Source: Annulohypoxylon bovei var. microspora
Lineage: Eukaryota > Ascomycota > Sordariomycetes > Xylariales > Hypoxylaceae
Assembly: GCA_022836615.1 (NCBI GenBank)
Contig: MU405226.1
Coordinates: forward strand, 186,001 to 250,000
Length of the DNA stretch: 64,000 bases
Direction of reading: 5' to 3'
Shown here: one piece after another, positions 23,516-34,493 of the stretch
Position numbering within the stretch: position 1 is the first letter of the stretch
Layout: each line of letters opens with the position of its first letter
The notes under the pieces: generated by a model
What the model was told of the DNA's origin: nothing
The model's database searches: none
The model's input: only the letters and a program-made list of their open reading frames with translations
Position numbers and translations under genes: made by a program

Positions 23516-24792
23516 GATTGCGGTGTTTTAACCACGCGCAACGGTCAAAGGTCGTCGCGCGCAGGCAGGAAATGAAATTGGCCGAAGAAACTGTGTTTAG
23601 TTCTTCGGTCAACGATGAGAGATGAGAGATAATGTGTATTCGAGAGACAGCAGTGAATTTCACTGGTGTCGGTCGAATGAATTCGATTGGGATGAAAGAT
23701 GTGGTTGCCGAAAGTTTGCGAGATTGGCAAGTGAAATTGAAAACTTTCCTCGATCAAAAGGGAAAAAAATGGATGCTGTGAAAAAAATGGCCGGGAGGGT
23801 TAGCTTAATTTTTTTCGCATAGGTAGAACGTATGAGGCACGATTGGGAAGAATTAAACCTGCAATACAAACTCTTGAAGTACCCTATCTAATTTTTATGG
23901 CGGGGTTCATCTTTGACCTACATTTATTAGAGTTTACGTAATCCCACTTACTCCTGTATCGGTACCTAGTGGTATGTAGATAGAGGGGTTAAAAAAGGTG
24001 GAAGCTTCAATGGAAAGGGTACTAGGTAATTTGCGTTTTTCGTCAAGATTGTAATTGCCAGCCGCTTACATGTGTGGGAGATAGGTTTGTATTTCTCTAA
24101 GTATTGTACCTCCAGCATTAAAGTACCTACCTACCTAGTACCTACTGAAATATAGGGCTATCTCCTAAAACATTCACATTTACGGCCTTAATTGATTTAG
24201 GTTTACTATGACTCCTTAAGATTTCGTGGCTTGAAGGATCATCTGTCCACCACTTTAGCGAGTATGTACATATATTAATAAATTGGACATTCATATTTCC
24301 CGTTTGTGGCATGCCGCACATTGTAAAATCAGCCATTGGTCAAATTTAATCGGAGCATGCTAACCAGGTACCTGTCTGTCAAGTATCTAACAGAGGGGCG
24401 CAGAGAATTGATTACCGCCGATGGGCAGAATTAACCTACAGATACGATAAATCTCAGCTCAGGAACGGCCTCCAATCAACGCAACGGCCCCATGCCATAC
24501 GTCAAATGACATTCCCAGATCACCACCTCGTTGACTTCCATTAGGTATATTACATTATCCACTAATGCATGTGAATGAATCTAAGGAACACCCCTTTTTC
24601 TTCGAAGCTTTTTTACTCGCTCCAACGTCCAACGTTAAACAATAAATTGAAAGGCATCGAAGATATCGAAGGTATCGTCAGTGCCACATTGAGCCCCTCC
24701 ATCTCCACCCATCAAAATATTAGTTTCATCTTCATCGTCATTTACCTAGTATCAATTCAATAATTTCCCGACTCCTCGAGACATCTCTAAAA
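23516..24792. other. Bidirectional promoter region eIF4B / Tim17-like gene
   Basis: About 1.3 kb between divergent genes. Contains A-rich patches near 23761-23790 and a cluster of TACCTAC words at 24121-24148. Pyrimidine-rich sequence precedes the 24793 start codon. No gene recognised. Confidence 0.5.
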
Positions 24793-25649
24793 ATGGCTTC
24801 GTCATCCCAACCGCCAACGCCTCAGCCCCCCAAAGCCTTACCCCGTAGTTTGGGGGCAAATGATAGATATCCCACTGAAACGTCTCATGACGTGGTTATG
24901 GAAATTGCAAGCAAATCATTACAAACAGGAGCTGCGTTGGGTAATGTCATGCCCCAGCCTGTATACTATCGAGATGGCATTGCTTATTCCGTTTAGGTGC
25001 TGTTGGTATGATGTTTGGAGCTGGTGCCGGTATTGTTCGATCAGCACCACCTGTAATATTTGCGTTCGTCGCTGGCCTCCAATGGTTTGGCCTCGGATCT
25101 ACCTATATGGGTGAGGTTCCTTATTGCCAAATTCTTCAGTTGCTAGCTACTAATTATAAACAGCATCGAGAAGCGTTCTTTTGCACTCGTGGGGTAGTGA
25201 AGAAAACACCACCCCATCTGATCGAGTCAAAGCGAGCGGAGTAGCCGGCGGTGTGTCCGGGATGGTCGGTGGCATGATCCGTGAGTTGTTTCGGTGAATA
25301 TATAATTTCTACTCTCACGTATCACTAATACTGCACAGGAGGACCCAGGAATATCATACCAGGAATTCTAGTATTTAGCACTCTTTGCGGTGCTGGCGAA
25401 TATTTATCCCAGCGCTTCGAGAAAAGGTCCAAGGAAAGTGACCCCAAGCCTAAGTCGAGTTGGCTGGACTCAAAATGGAGCCCTGTGAAGCGACTATCTG
25501 ACAAGGATTATGAAAACATACTTGAAGAGAAGATTCTCCGGATCAGTGCGGAAATCTCCATCATTGACGATAGCATTGCTTCTCTTCGAGAATCAAGCAG
25601 CGTATCAACCAATTCTAGAAAGGAAAACAAACCGGGTGATGAGCCATAA
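24793..25649 (+). CDS. Tim17/Tim22/Tim23-like fungal membrane protein
   Basis: Four exons, 24793-24940, 24997-25110, 25164-25280 and 25339-25649, join in frame to 229 residues. A Pro-rich N-terminus precedes several hydrophobic glycine-rich segments: GAVGMMFGAGAGIV, PVIFAFVAGLQWFGLGSTYM and GVAGGVSGMVGGMI, then a last one near PGILVFSTLCGAGEY. The GxxxG spacing and interspersed Arg/Gly pattern resemble the Tim17 superfamily of four-helix mitochondrial inner-membrane proteins, which also includes complex I assembly factors. The C-terminus is soluble, charged and helical (about residues 160-229), unlike short Tim17 proteins. I cannot assign it to Tim17, 22 or 23 proper, and the family call is by eye. 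Exon structure is well supported by phase and by GTAATG, GTGAGG and GTGAGT donors. Confidence 0.75.
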
Positions 25650-26236
25650 TCTACCAGTGTGTTAGGGGTTCCGATTACAACTACCGCATTGAAACTCTTC
25701 GGCATGGCACTACGGAGTGAGATATCGTCAAATACGGGTTTCGCTTCCTCAAGCAAAGATCTTATTAAACCTAGTCTTACCAGATGACTTGGTTACGATG
25801 TGCCGTCGATCTTAACGGATCGGATAGGCTTAGAAGGGAATTAATAAGTTCTAGAGCCAGCATGGTTTCGCATGAGGCGTCCTGCGCAGATGTAAGAGTC
25901 GTCCGTCCGGCCAAGACACATTACCTACCAGCGCAGGATTGCCTAATTTACCCATTGATCAATCTGAGTCGATATAAACTACAAGGTAGTTGTAAAGTTC
26001 AGTCTGCTATTTGTATTGAAAGTCAGGGTATCAAATAAGGGGCAAAGATACATGCCTAGGCATATACATGAGTACAAAGGTAGGTATGACCTCAACATAC
26101 GTCATCGGCGATATCCCCCACATATTCGATATAAATTGTCAGACTCCAATGCTCGACTCTAATAATTTATCAACGTTCTACTCGTATGTCTTACGAACTC
26201 TGTGATACTTCAAGCCTAGACAAAACACAAATCAAG
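25650..26236. other. Intergenic region
   Basis: About 590 bases between two plus-strand genes. It holds the 3' region of the Tim17-like gene and the promoter of the small 94-residue gene. No other feature seen. Confidence 0.45.
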
Positions 26237-26637
26237 ATGGCGGACTCACAAGGGGACCACTCGTCTGGAATCGAGCAAACACCACTCAACTCTCGTCAAC
26301 CCGGCCAGACACAGTAAATCTCCTCTCCTATGACATGATCTATACCCCTCCGAGTATTATCGATCAAATATTTAAGCTAGCTTTTGGTTAAAACACATAC
26401 ATACACTAGCTAACATGTTCTACGACTAGGAACATCCTCGACGAGATCGGTGACACACCCCAAGCGGGTCTCGGTGGCAACACGGAGGCTCAGGAAGAGG
26501 AGCTTAAGGACAAGGTCGACGGCGCCGTGAGGAGCGGGCCTAAGAAAGCCGACCAAAGTACGGGTGGTAGAGTGCAAGTTGGTGAGACAGGCGACTTGCA
26601 CGACCTTGCAGCTCGAAGGAACAGCTTTAAGGAGTAA
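26237..26637 (+). CDS. Small hydrophilic protein of 94 residues, unknown function
   Basis: Two exons, 26237-26313 and 26430-26637, join in frame to 94 residues. The ATG follows ATCAAG, and the intron has a GTAAAT donor and a GACTAG end. The protein is strongly hydrophilic, rich in Gly, Asp, Glu, Gln and Lys, with no cysteine, signal peptide or membrane segment. It begins MADSQGDHSSGIEQTP and ends LAARRNSFKE. The composition resembles small stress-related disordered proteins (hydrophilin-like), but I recognise no family. Support comes from the open second exon in the right phase, a proper start and stop, and coding-like third-position use. Each exon alone is too short to stand out. Confidence 0.6.
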
Positions 26638-28249
26638 AGATATAACGCGTGAAAAGAAGCGGTTTGAAGCTTAAAAAGAGACGATGCAAAATCTACGCTA
26701 TTTCAATTATGGACTCGGAAGTACTTGTAAAAGTATGGGTGTCGGGTAAGATTAGGACGGTCAATTTGACAGGAGAGATACGAGCTACGATTGGATGAGC
26801 ATGTTTTAATATTCTTACGATGATCTATGATATAATCGAGAAGAAACGGTATCTATGAAGGCCTAAGGGTATAAATTCAACCTTCAAACTTTAACACGTG
26901 AAGCTGGGAAATTGGCCCGACACCAATGAGGTTTCCTAGGAGGGAAAAGCAGAGCTATACTTCCTATTTACCTAAATATTGCCATTTGGAAAACTGCAAT
27001 AGAGTTTTATATCACACATGAGAGACGTAGTATGCGGTAGTCATCTACAAATGGATTTAATATCATGTCATGCCGAGAAATATCACGCATAGGAGGTCAT
27101 TTATAGGACCGGGCTTGTTTCTGTTATAGTAAGCACGCCGAGGTTTGAAACACCTTCACTACCACATCATCATTGTCTACGATGAATTTAATTGCTTGTG
27201 TCGTATAATCACTGCTTCTTTACGATGCTATTATTAAGAGGATGAATCGTAATTTTCATTCGAGAGAGTAGGAGGGAGACCAAGTAGAAACGTGCATAAA
27301 GGGGGTAGGGAGTATAAAGAGTATAAAATACGACTTTAACCAATCGACAGCAGTTCAAGCGGAAATGGTATATTTCGGGCGCGGGGCAGTTTCTGGAGGA
27401 CTATATGTGTCTGTATATACGGTATAAGCTATGTTTGTTTGATAAGTGTCCATGGATGGCCTACATGCGAGGAATAGCAGACAACGTGTCCGTCCCGACA
27501 TTTAGATTTGGCCTATCTGGAGAATTGATTGATTCCACCTTGCCATCGAGGAAGTCGTTCGCTAGAGGATAATGAGCAGCTTGCCATAATAAGACCGGCA
27601 CATACGGTGCAGAGTCGCCTGTTGTTTTTATATACGGGTTTTATATCTTACAATCTGTCCCGGACAATATGTACAGAGTCGATCACAATATAAAAAGTAA
27701 ATTCGAGCTAAAGGTTAAAAGGGTCTTCGTAACGAGAATCAGCGGGTTTCATTGTTGAAGTATTTCGATAGAATTTAAATCGTGCCGGACGTGTTATACA
27801 TTTACATACACTCTTGGCGTGCGGTAACAGTAAGCTAGAGGCGATGTATGATCGCTCCATCGCTTCGAGGCCGGGTAGAATAACCTGATCCCCTGGTAAA
27901 ATTACCTGCATAAATGTTGAAGCCTTCGGTTAGTCACGGTAATAACAGCACGTCTTTTTACCAGCCAACCCATCTTCGACACGCGATTCCATGGGGTCTA
28001 GAGGTAGCTACGCAGCAAGGCAATTTCTTAAATGATGGGCGTTGGATTGCTTTGAAGAATCTCGAGACACGTGTCATGATATTGAACGAAGCATTAAGCA
28101 AAACCAAAAGAACTGTGATAATAACCCTGATTATACTCCAATATTACCTGAGGTATCGAGGCACTTATAACACACACACACACACACAGAGGAAAAGTAT
28201 ACGACAAAGAGAGATAGAGAGGTAGTTCCCGGACCGCCGGCCCTTCTTT
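26638..28249. other. Convergent intergenic region before the GH1 gene
   Basis: About 1.6 kb. A TATA-like run lies at 27311-27329 on the plus strand with no gene behind it. An AC dinucleotide run at about 28171-28188 lies in the presumed 3' region of the beta-glucosidase. Open frames at 27708-27911 (-) and 27914-28225 (+) are not supported. Confidence 0.5.
28170..28189. repeat. (AC)n microsatellite
   Basis: About nine AC units in the 3' flank of the GH1 gene. A simple-sequence tract only. Confidence 0.85.
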
Positions 28250-29761
28250 CTAATTCTTCTCGATGAACGCGTCGAAGATCTCCTTCATCTTCTGGGCGCT
28301 GTACTTCTCTTTCCGTTGCTGATTGTCTGTGTAGTTAACGTACGTAACGCCGAACCGAGTCTCGTAGCCCTCGGCCCACTCGAAGTTGTCCATGAGCGAC
28401 CAGGCCATGTAGCCCCTGACGTCGCAACCGTCCACGCCGACGGCCTGCGCCATGGCGTCGACGTAGTCCCGGAAGTACTCGTACCGGAATACGTCGTTGA
28501 GGATCTCCGGCTCCTTTAGATCGTTTTCGCCCTTGATACTGGTGCCGTTCTCGGTGACGTAAATAGGGGGCTTGCCGTAGCGCTTGCTGAGCCAGTTCAG
28601 GAGCCCGCGGAAACCCTGGGGATTCGGGCGCAGCCAGAACGACTGCGTCTCCGCGCCGATACATTCGCCGCTCTTACTATAGGCGTGGGTCGTCAGGTCT
28701 CCTAGGAAATCTTCTGGAGCAGGGTTCCCGTCGCCGTGCTTAACGTAGTCGGCTGTGTAGTGGTTCATACCATAGAAGTCGTTAGACCCCTGAACTAGCG
28801 CTAGTTCTTCGGGCGTGAACTCCGGTAGCCGGTCGCCGAGCTGCTTCCGCATCGAGTCGGGGTACTTGCCTAAGTAAATGGGATCCGCGAACCATGAGAT
28901 AGAGAATTCGATCTTTCGGTTAGCGGCCTCGACATCTCTCGGGTCCTCTGGGTCCCATGGGTATGTGAAGTCTCCGTTCAGGGTGATGCCGATCTGACCA
29001 TTAGCGGTGGGCTTGAACTCCTCGCGGTACACCTTGACAGCCCTGCCGTGGGCAAGGAGCAGGTTATGGCCAACAATCCAGGGTTCTCGGCTAGAGTCAC
29101 CAATGGCCGACTTGGACCGGTTGGAGGTGTGACCAGGGGCAAAAAATCCGGTACTGTATCCTAAGATAGAACTACACCAAGGCTCATTGAATGTGATCCA
29201 GTTCTTACACTTAGGGATCGACTTGTAAACGACGCGGGCGTAGTGCTCAAAGTCTAGTGGGAATTCCTCCCTGTTCAGGAGACCGCCGTATCGCTTGTCA
29301 AGCTCGTCCGGGACATCCCAATGCAGTAGGGTGATGAAAGGTACGATACCAGCCTCAAGCAAGTCATCGACAAACTTGACATAATGATCAATGCCGGCCT
29401 GGTTGATAGGATCGTTCCGTCCACCAAGAGGGATGATTCTTGCCCAGGATAGCGAGAAGCGATAGCACCTAGAACCCAACCTCTTCAGGAGAGCAATGTC
29501 GTCTGCGGTCCTATTGTATGAATCGCAAGCAACCGACCCGTCGGTTCCATCTGCAATCTTCCCGGGGACTGTGCAAAAGGTATCCCAGATAGTTGGGCCG
29601 CGGCCATCCTGTTGGGTAGCACCCTCGACCTGATAGCTGTAGCGGGAAAAGGTGGGGATTAGCGACAAAGCTCCCCCTAAATGCATTGAAAAGGAGAGAG
29701 GGCCCCATATTACTCACGCAGCTGTGGCGAAGCCCCAGAGGAAATCTGAAGGCAACGACAT
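28250..29761 (-). CDS. Glycoside hydrolase family 1 beta-glucosidase, intracellular type
   Basis: Minus-strand exons 29718-29761 and 28250-29636 join in frame to 476 residues, the usual GH1 size. The start MSLPSDFLWGFATAAYQVEG is the GH1 N-terminal signature with no signal peptide, so the enzyme should be cytosolic. The acid/base glutamate is Glu166 in TFNEP and the nucleophile is Glu377 in TENG. The substrate-binding motifs FSLSWARIIP, HWDVP and SLMDNFEWAEGY are present. Such fungal enzymes hydrolyse cellobiose and aryl-beta-glucosides taken up by the cell and can transglycosylate, producing inducers of cellulase genes. The intron has a GTGAGT donor and a CTACAG acceptor. Possible stress elements lie upstream at 30093-30122. 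Confidence 0.95.
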
Positions 29762-31479
29762 ATTGAACGGATACTTTCAAGTGTGTAGTGTAAATAAGAA
29801 GGTATTATCTACGTTATTCGAAGCTGCCCGCTGGCGTTTCGATCTTGTTCGGGGAAAAGGAGATTCCTTAGACACAACCAAGACTATAGAGCGATATATT
29901 CTCACGAAAGGAGACGAGAGAAGCAGAAGGCGATGAGATGATACGGAAACCGGTCAAGCCAGACCTCCCAAAAGGGCCGCTCGACGTTAGGGTGGAAGCT
30001 AGCATCTTATTATATACCCTTGCGAAGCCTTATAGACTCGCGTGTTTATAGTAGTGTATAGTATTATACCATGTAGTGTCGACATATAGTGTAGGGGAGT
30101 GTAGGGGCCGGTACTTTCCCCTTTCTCCCGCGTCGGACCGTGACGACCGAGAACAACAGGCTTGTACGATGATGGCTGTATCTCCAAACCATTCATACCT
30201 ATTCCATTCATACATACCCACACAGGCCAAAACCACTTGGCAACCATCTCCGCCGCGGGGTAATTGGAGCTTGTAGGCATACGTGTAGGCAGAGAAGACA
30301 GGGTCCAATTTTTGATTTGGGATCAATGGGGATGCCCCCCCACAGACGAACTCGTCATGTGCCGGAATCATATTAGATCTCAGCGACGGCCCGTCTCTCC
30401 GGCCACGGCTACCAGGAGAGAACAGTCCCCCCCCAAGTCAGGCCCCAGGTTGAGATACATACATAGTCATGACCCTTCATGCAACCAGGGGTTTCGTGAA
30501 AACCTCGGCGATACAGCCGAGTGGGCAGACACCAGAGTAGCCTCTTTCGAACAACGGCCGTTCCTTGGATTCGGGATGGTCCCGAATTGATGAGCGGTCG
30601 CGCTAAGGATTCAAAAGATCGATCTTGGCCACCTTCGCACCTTGGTCTTCTGGAATGCGGCGCAACATCCCTTCACCTAGGATTTAGGACGAGGGTACGA
30701 CGTCGGAAAGCGGAGGAAAATCCCATGTGTTAGCGGGCGGCGAGTTATCCGACTCGCGAGAATAATACCTGGGTAGTGATAATAAGATCAATAATATTCT
30801 TAACATTCCTAGGATTAACTAGACCCTAGATTGAATACTCACAAGCTAAAACATCCATCAATCAATTCTGAATACCATGGAGAGCGGTTGACATATGCCG
30901 GTTTCCGATGACCAATGTCGCCGTACATACGTACGATAGCGACTTATTTTATATGTCGTGTTCTGCGGAATTTTCTTCCAACGTCCATTCTCCATTCGCT
31001 GGTTACCATCTTAGTCGTCGCATAAATGTCTCGGCGAGAATTACTCGATTATTTGAGAATCGCCTGGTTTGGGTCATACCCATTTTTTCCACGCGAAACC
31101 TTGGAACCAAATTCCCTATTTCATACACAATCATCTCCTCGACGGAGACTCGGATCTCATTGACTGATCACTGGTCTAGATCCTAGCAAATATAGACGCC
31201 CCAATGCCGGATTCGAGAAATTCCATAGAACGCCACGTTGCAGGATAAGAGCAATGGCCTGGCCTGGCGCCAGAAAAACAAAAAGGTTCAGCAAAGTCCA
31301 GCAAAGTCCAACAAGTGAGTGCTGGAAGAAGCGAACACGCTTCCGATATGCAGCACTTATCCCCACTCCTAGACAATTCCTCATTCCACGCTCCTCGCTA
31401 ATGCCTCGTAGTCGTATCGTCCAGAAGCGAGTAGATTATCGGTCGCATGAAGGGTGACCGAGTGCTTTTAGATGTCGCC
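29762..31479. other. Upstream region of the GH1 gene
   Basis: About 1.7 kb between the GH1 start and the 3' end of the GFA-fold gene. It contains STRE-like words (entered separately), C-rich patches at 30332-30340 and 30430-30439, and moderately GC-rich sequence at 30360-30730 that carries only short unsupported open frames. No gene recognised. Confidence 0.5.
30093..30122. promoter_or_regulatory. Clustered stress-response-element-like words upstream of GH1
   Basis: AGGGG occurs at 30093-30097 and 30103-30107, and its complement CCCCT at 30118-30122, about 330-360 bases upstream of the beta-glucosidase start. In yeast AGGGG/CCCCT is the Msn2/4 stress element; filamentous fungi use a related factor. 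Three copies in 30 bases is suggestive, not proof. Confidence 0.3.
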
Positions 31480-32356
31480 CTAAGCAGTATTACCGACATC
31501 TTCATCTTCATCCCCATCATCAGCCTCTCCGCGCTTCCTCTTACCCGTCGTAGGCGATTCGGGTTCAGGCTTAGGCATTACTCCTTCTCCGTCCTCTCCG
31601 TTCTCGACCTCATCTTCGTCCTGTTCATCCTCTTCCACAATCAATCCAGTAACCACACCCGTGTCATCCCCTTCTGCCCACTCCGTGATCTCGTATTCAA
31701 CCCAAATTCGACCGCCCCGACTCTCTTCGACACGTGTTGCAGCATAGATACTTCCCAAGCGACTGCCCAGGGTCAGGTTTTCGAACCATGGAATACCTGT
31801 AGCATTATGGCCACTCGATTGGGTAGCCTGATTGATCTCGGGAGTGGGCGCAATGTCCATAGTATCCTGGTTTAGCTTCTGGTCGGGTTCGTCGGGAACT
31901 AGGCCCATATCATCCAGGTCGTAAAGATCCTCAGTTAAGAGGCTACCAAGCGTGACTTGAATGTAGCCGGCTTCGGTGATGGGATCCTCGGTCCAATATG
32001 TCAGAGGAGTACCGCAGAACCCGCAAAATTGTCGAATAGCAGATTGTTCCTCGGGGTGTGAATAGACGCGTCGAATAGTAGCTCGAGACTCGTCAGAAAA
32101 TAATGGGAAGATTCGGCTGTGATACCACTGAAGCGGGACTCGTAGGAAGGTCGAAAGAAGGGTTGCGGAGGACATTCCTAGGCGAGTATAGAATTAGCCA
32201 TTTATGTATCCCAAAAGGCAAAATATTCAACTTACTATGACTTTCAGCTGAGTCGAAGACCATTCGGGCAACATCTGATGCGCCGCTTGGGATCATGATC
32301 ATGTATTGGTTTCTACCACAGTGGCAGCGCCCTCGTAGAGCTCGGTCAGAGCTCAT
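31480..32356 (-). CDS. GFA/CENP-V-fold zinc protein, fungal type
   Basis: Minus-strand exons 32236-32356 and 31480-32177 join in frame to 272 residues. Residues 8-18 read RGRCHCGRNQY, the first metal-binding motif of the GFA (glutathione-dependent formaldehyde-activating/CENP-V) family with Cys11 and Cys13. QFCGFCGTPLTYW carries the second pair at Cys92 and Cys95. The CHxxC-type pair usually found between these is absent; the intervening segment reads ATLLSTFLRVPLQWYHSRIF. A variable linker follows, and a very acidic Glu/Asp tail. Family members bind zinc, and few have a proven reaction. The name formaldehyde-activating should not be taken as a function here. The intron is GTAAGT...CCTAG. Confidence 0.85.
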
Positions 32357-32946
32357 CTTGGATCAGTCTGAATTACCGAGATATGAGAAGCACAAAGGTG
32401 GTGATAGAGAACATAGGTAAAACAGTAAACTGAGAAATTTCTGGAAAGATAAAACCGGAAGCACAGTAGTATGAACTGGCCAGGAAGGTCCGGTAGGGAT
32501 TGAGAAATTTCACATCTGATGCTCAATCTCAATTGGAGATTTTTCTAAAGAAAACAATCTTGTGAATTGGCTGACGACCATTACATGAGTTACATGATTA
32601 TTTGAGAATCAGTTAATAATACCTACATGCGCTTGAATTGATAGGCAGGCACGTCATACCTATAGGTACAGTGGGCTCATAAGGTTAGCCCCGCCACACT
32701 ACCCGTCTACTCCACTTAATTAGCAATCTGGGGGCACACTAAGGTTTTGTTCATTTGATGACTCAGCATCCCGGTTACCCATCCATGCCACCTAAATAGG
32801 TAGAAAATGATACTTATGTAATAATCGAAAGCTTACATACATTTATCTATAATATGAATCTATCCAAAGTAAGCCACTATGTTAACTAGAGTCTTCTATT
32901 TTAACAAACAAACAATTCATAAATTAACTCATAGGTGAATGTGGTG
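32357..32946. other. Intergenic region GFA-fold gene / SBF transporter
   Basis: About 590 bases, AT-rich, holding the upstream region of the GFA-fold gene and the 3' end of the transporter gene. TGAGAAATTT is seen twice (around 32430 and 32504). No gene recognised. Confidence 0.45.
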
Positions 32947-34493
32947 TCATTGTATTCCGGATTCTGGTACCATATGTTTCTCATGTACCGCGCTCATTCC
33001 ATTCTCCTCACCCTCGCCTATATGAGTATTGTTTTCCTGCTCGTCGGTTACATGTCCTTGCTCCCTAGTAATCGTCGAGTCGGTATCGAGTATTCCTTTA
33101 TTGTTTCGATTTAACCACCACTTGAAGAATATGGTGAAGAATTGAGCTACAAATACTTGTTCCACCGTGTATAACAGCACTGGAACTTGGATGGATGATA
33201 TAGTAAAGTTATCCAGTTGGGACCACATAGCAGCAGTTAAAGGGATTCCCACGCTCGTGGTCTTCGCCGCTCCGCAGAAGCATACAGCAACGACAAGCTC
33301 CTTAGGCATTTTTCTAACTGTAATCACCCTCCTTATGGTCTTAGGAATATACGAACCAAACTTTGAATCAGCAACATAAGCATTTACCATTCTTGCCAGA
33401 GCCTCTGGTGGTGATGCTATCCAGAAGCAGATCGCAGTGAACAATAAGTATTCTGCTATGTTCAGAAACACATTGAATATCACAGATGACTCAGGTAGTG
33501 TGGTGAGTGCCCCTGTTTGGAATGCCCCCGAGAAAGTAGTCCTTACATCACATGTCAGCTCAAGTTCTAACTTAGGTACGATATGCTCGGAATATGTCTG
33601 TCTACTTACCAGGCTACTAGCATCAGTAATACAGAGCAGAACTGTGCTAGGTAAAACGTTCTCAAAGTCCAAGAGACTTGCTTTGGAAAAGTCCATCGTA
33701 GGGTTTGCCCTACAATTAGCGGGAGCAGCACGCTGAGACCTAGCTGCTGCATAACGTTCGCATACATAGGCCCTAAGGTATTTGCTTCTGCTGGTTTGAG
33801 CCGATCGAACTCCTCACCGCTAGGAAGAAATCCGTAGATCAGCCATGGAGAAAGAATAGACCCGACTACATTGCCAATCACCACTTCGATAATGGCAGCA
33901 GCTTCATCGCCCCCCGCATTTCTTGTCATCACCACATTAGATGCTATGGTGGTTGGGATGCAGCTAACTACAACCATTCCGACGAGGATGCTAGCATCAA
34001 CCGCACCCGAAGTCACTCCATCGGCGACTATCACTATGCGTACGATAACTAGGGCAAGATCAGCGAAACAATACAGCCTAAGGACGTAGTTTGAATTACG
34101 AACCAAGTTGAATGACAGGTATGAGAATAAGGCTTATTCCTTGAACGACAATGTGTAGGCGCCAGTTCGTTACATGTTCCTTGAGCTTCTCCGGGCTAAG
34201 TTGCATTCCATTGATAAAGAAGATCAGAGCAATGCCTCCATACAAGATCGAATATTCCGAGCGAATGATACCGCCACGGGCCGCAACATCTTAAAGATTG
34301 ATCAGCAACCTAGCACAACACTAAATAGAAGGTAACCTCCGTCAAACATACGAGGAAAGAAATATCCGAGAACACAAGCTAGGCCGAACCCCAATACCAA
34401 CCAGTTGCTCCAGACGAAACCTGTGACTCGTTTGACCACCCGAAGAATCGCCGGGTGCTCTTTGACTTCAGCGCTCCCAGAAGACTCGCCCAT
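32947..34493 (-). CDS. SBF-like transporter (SLC10A7/Rch1 type)
   Basis: Minus-strand exons 34352-34493, 34104-34289, 33610-34048 and 32947-33541 join in frame to 453 residues. The N-terminus is soluble, then about ten hydrophobic segments follow, starting with SNWLVLGFGLACVLGYFFP. Family hallmarks are GGIALIFFINGMQLSPEKL in helix 3, CIPTTIASNVVMTRNAGGDEAAA with the conserved Asn-Val-Val region, and a C-terminal core with GAFQTGALTTLPESSVIFNV split by an intron. Yeast Rch1 and human SLC10A7 are linked to plasma-membrane calcium regulation; bile-acid transport is not expected. Donors are GTATGT, the weak GTTCGT at 34103, and GTAAGT. The tail after the last helix is charged. Confidence 0.9.

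Noticed and set aside
27311..27329. TATA-like run on the plus strand
   Set aside because: No gene or conserved transcript follows; the frame behind it is 16 codons.
31047..32610. Identical 15-mer GATTATTTGAGAATC at 31047-31061 and 32596-32610 flanking the GFA-fold gene
   Set aside because: A few such AT-rich 15-mer matches are expected by chance in 64 kb; no longer homology surrounds them.
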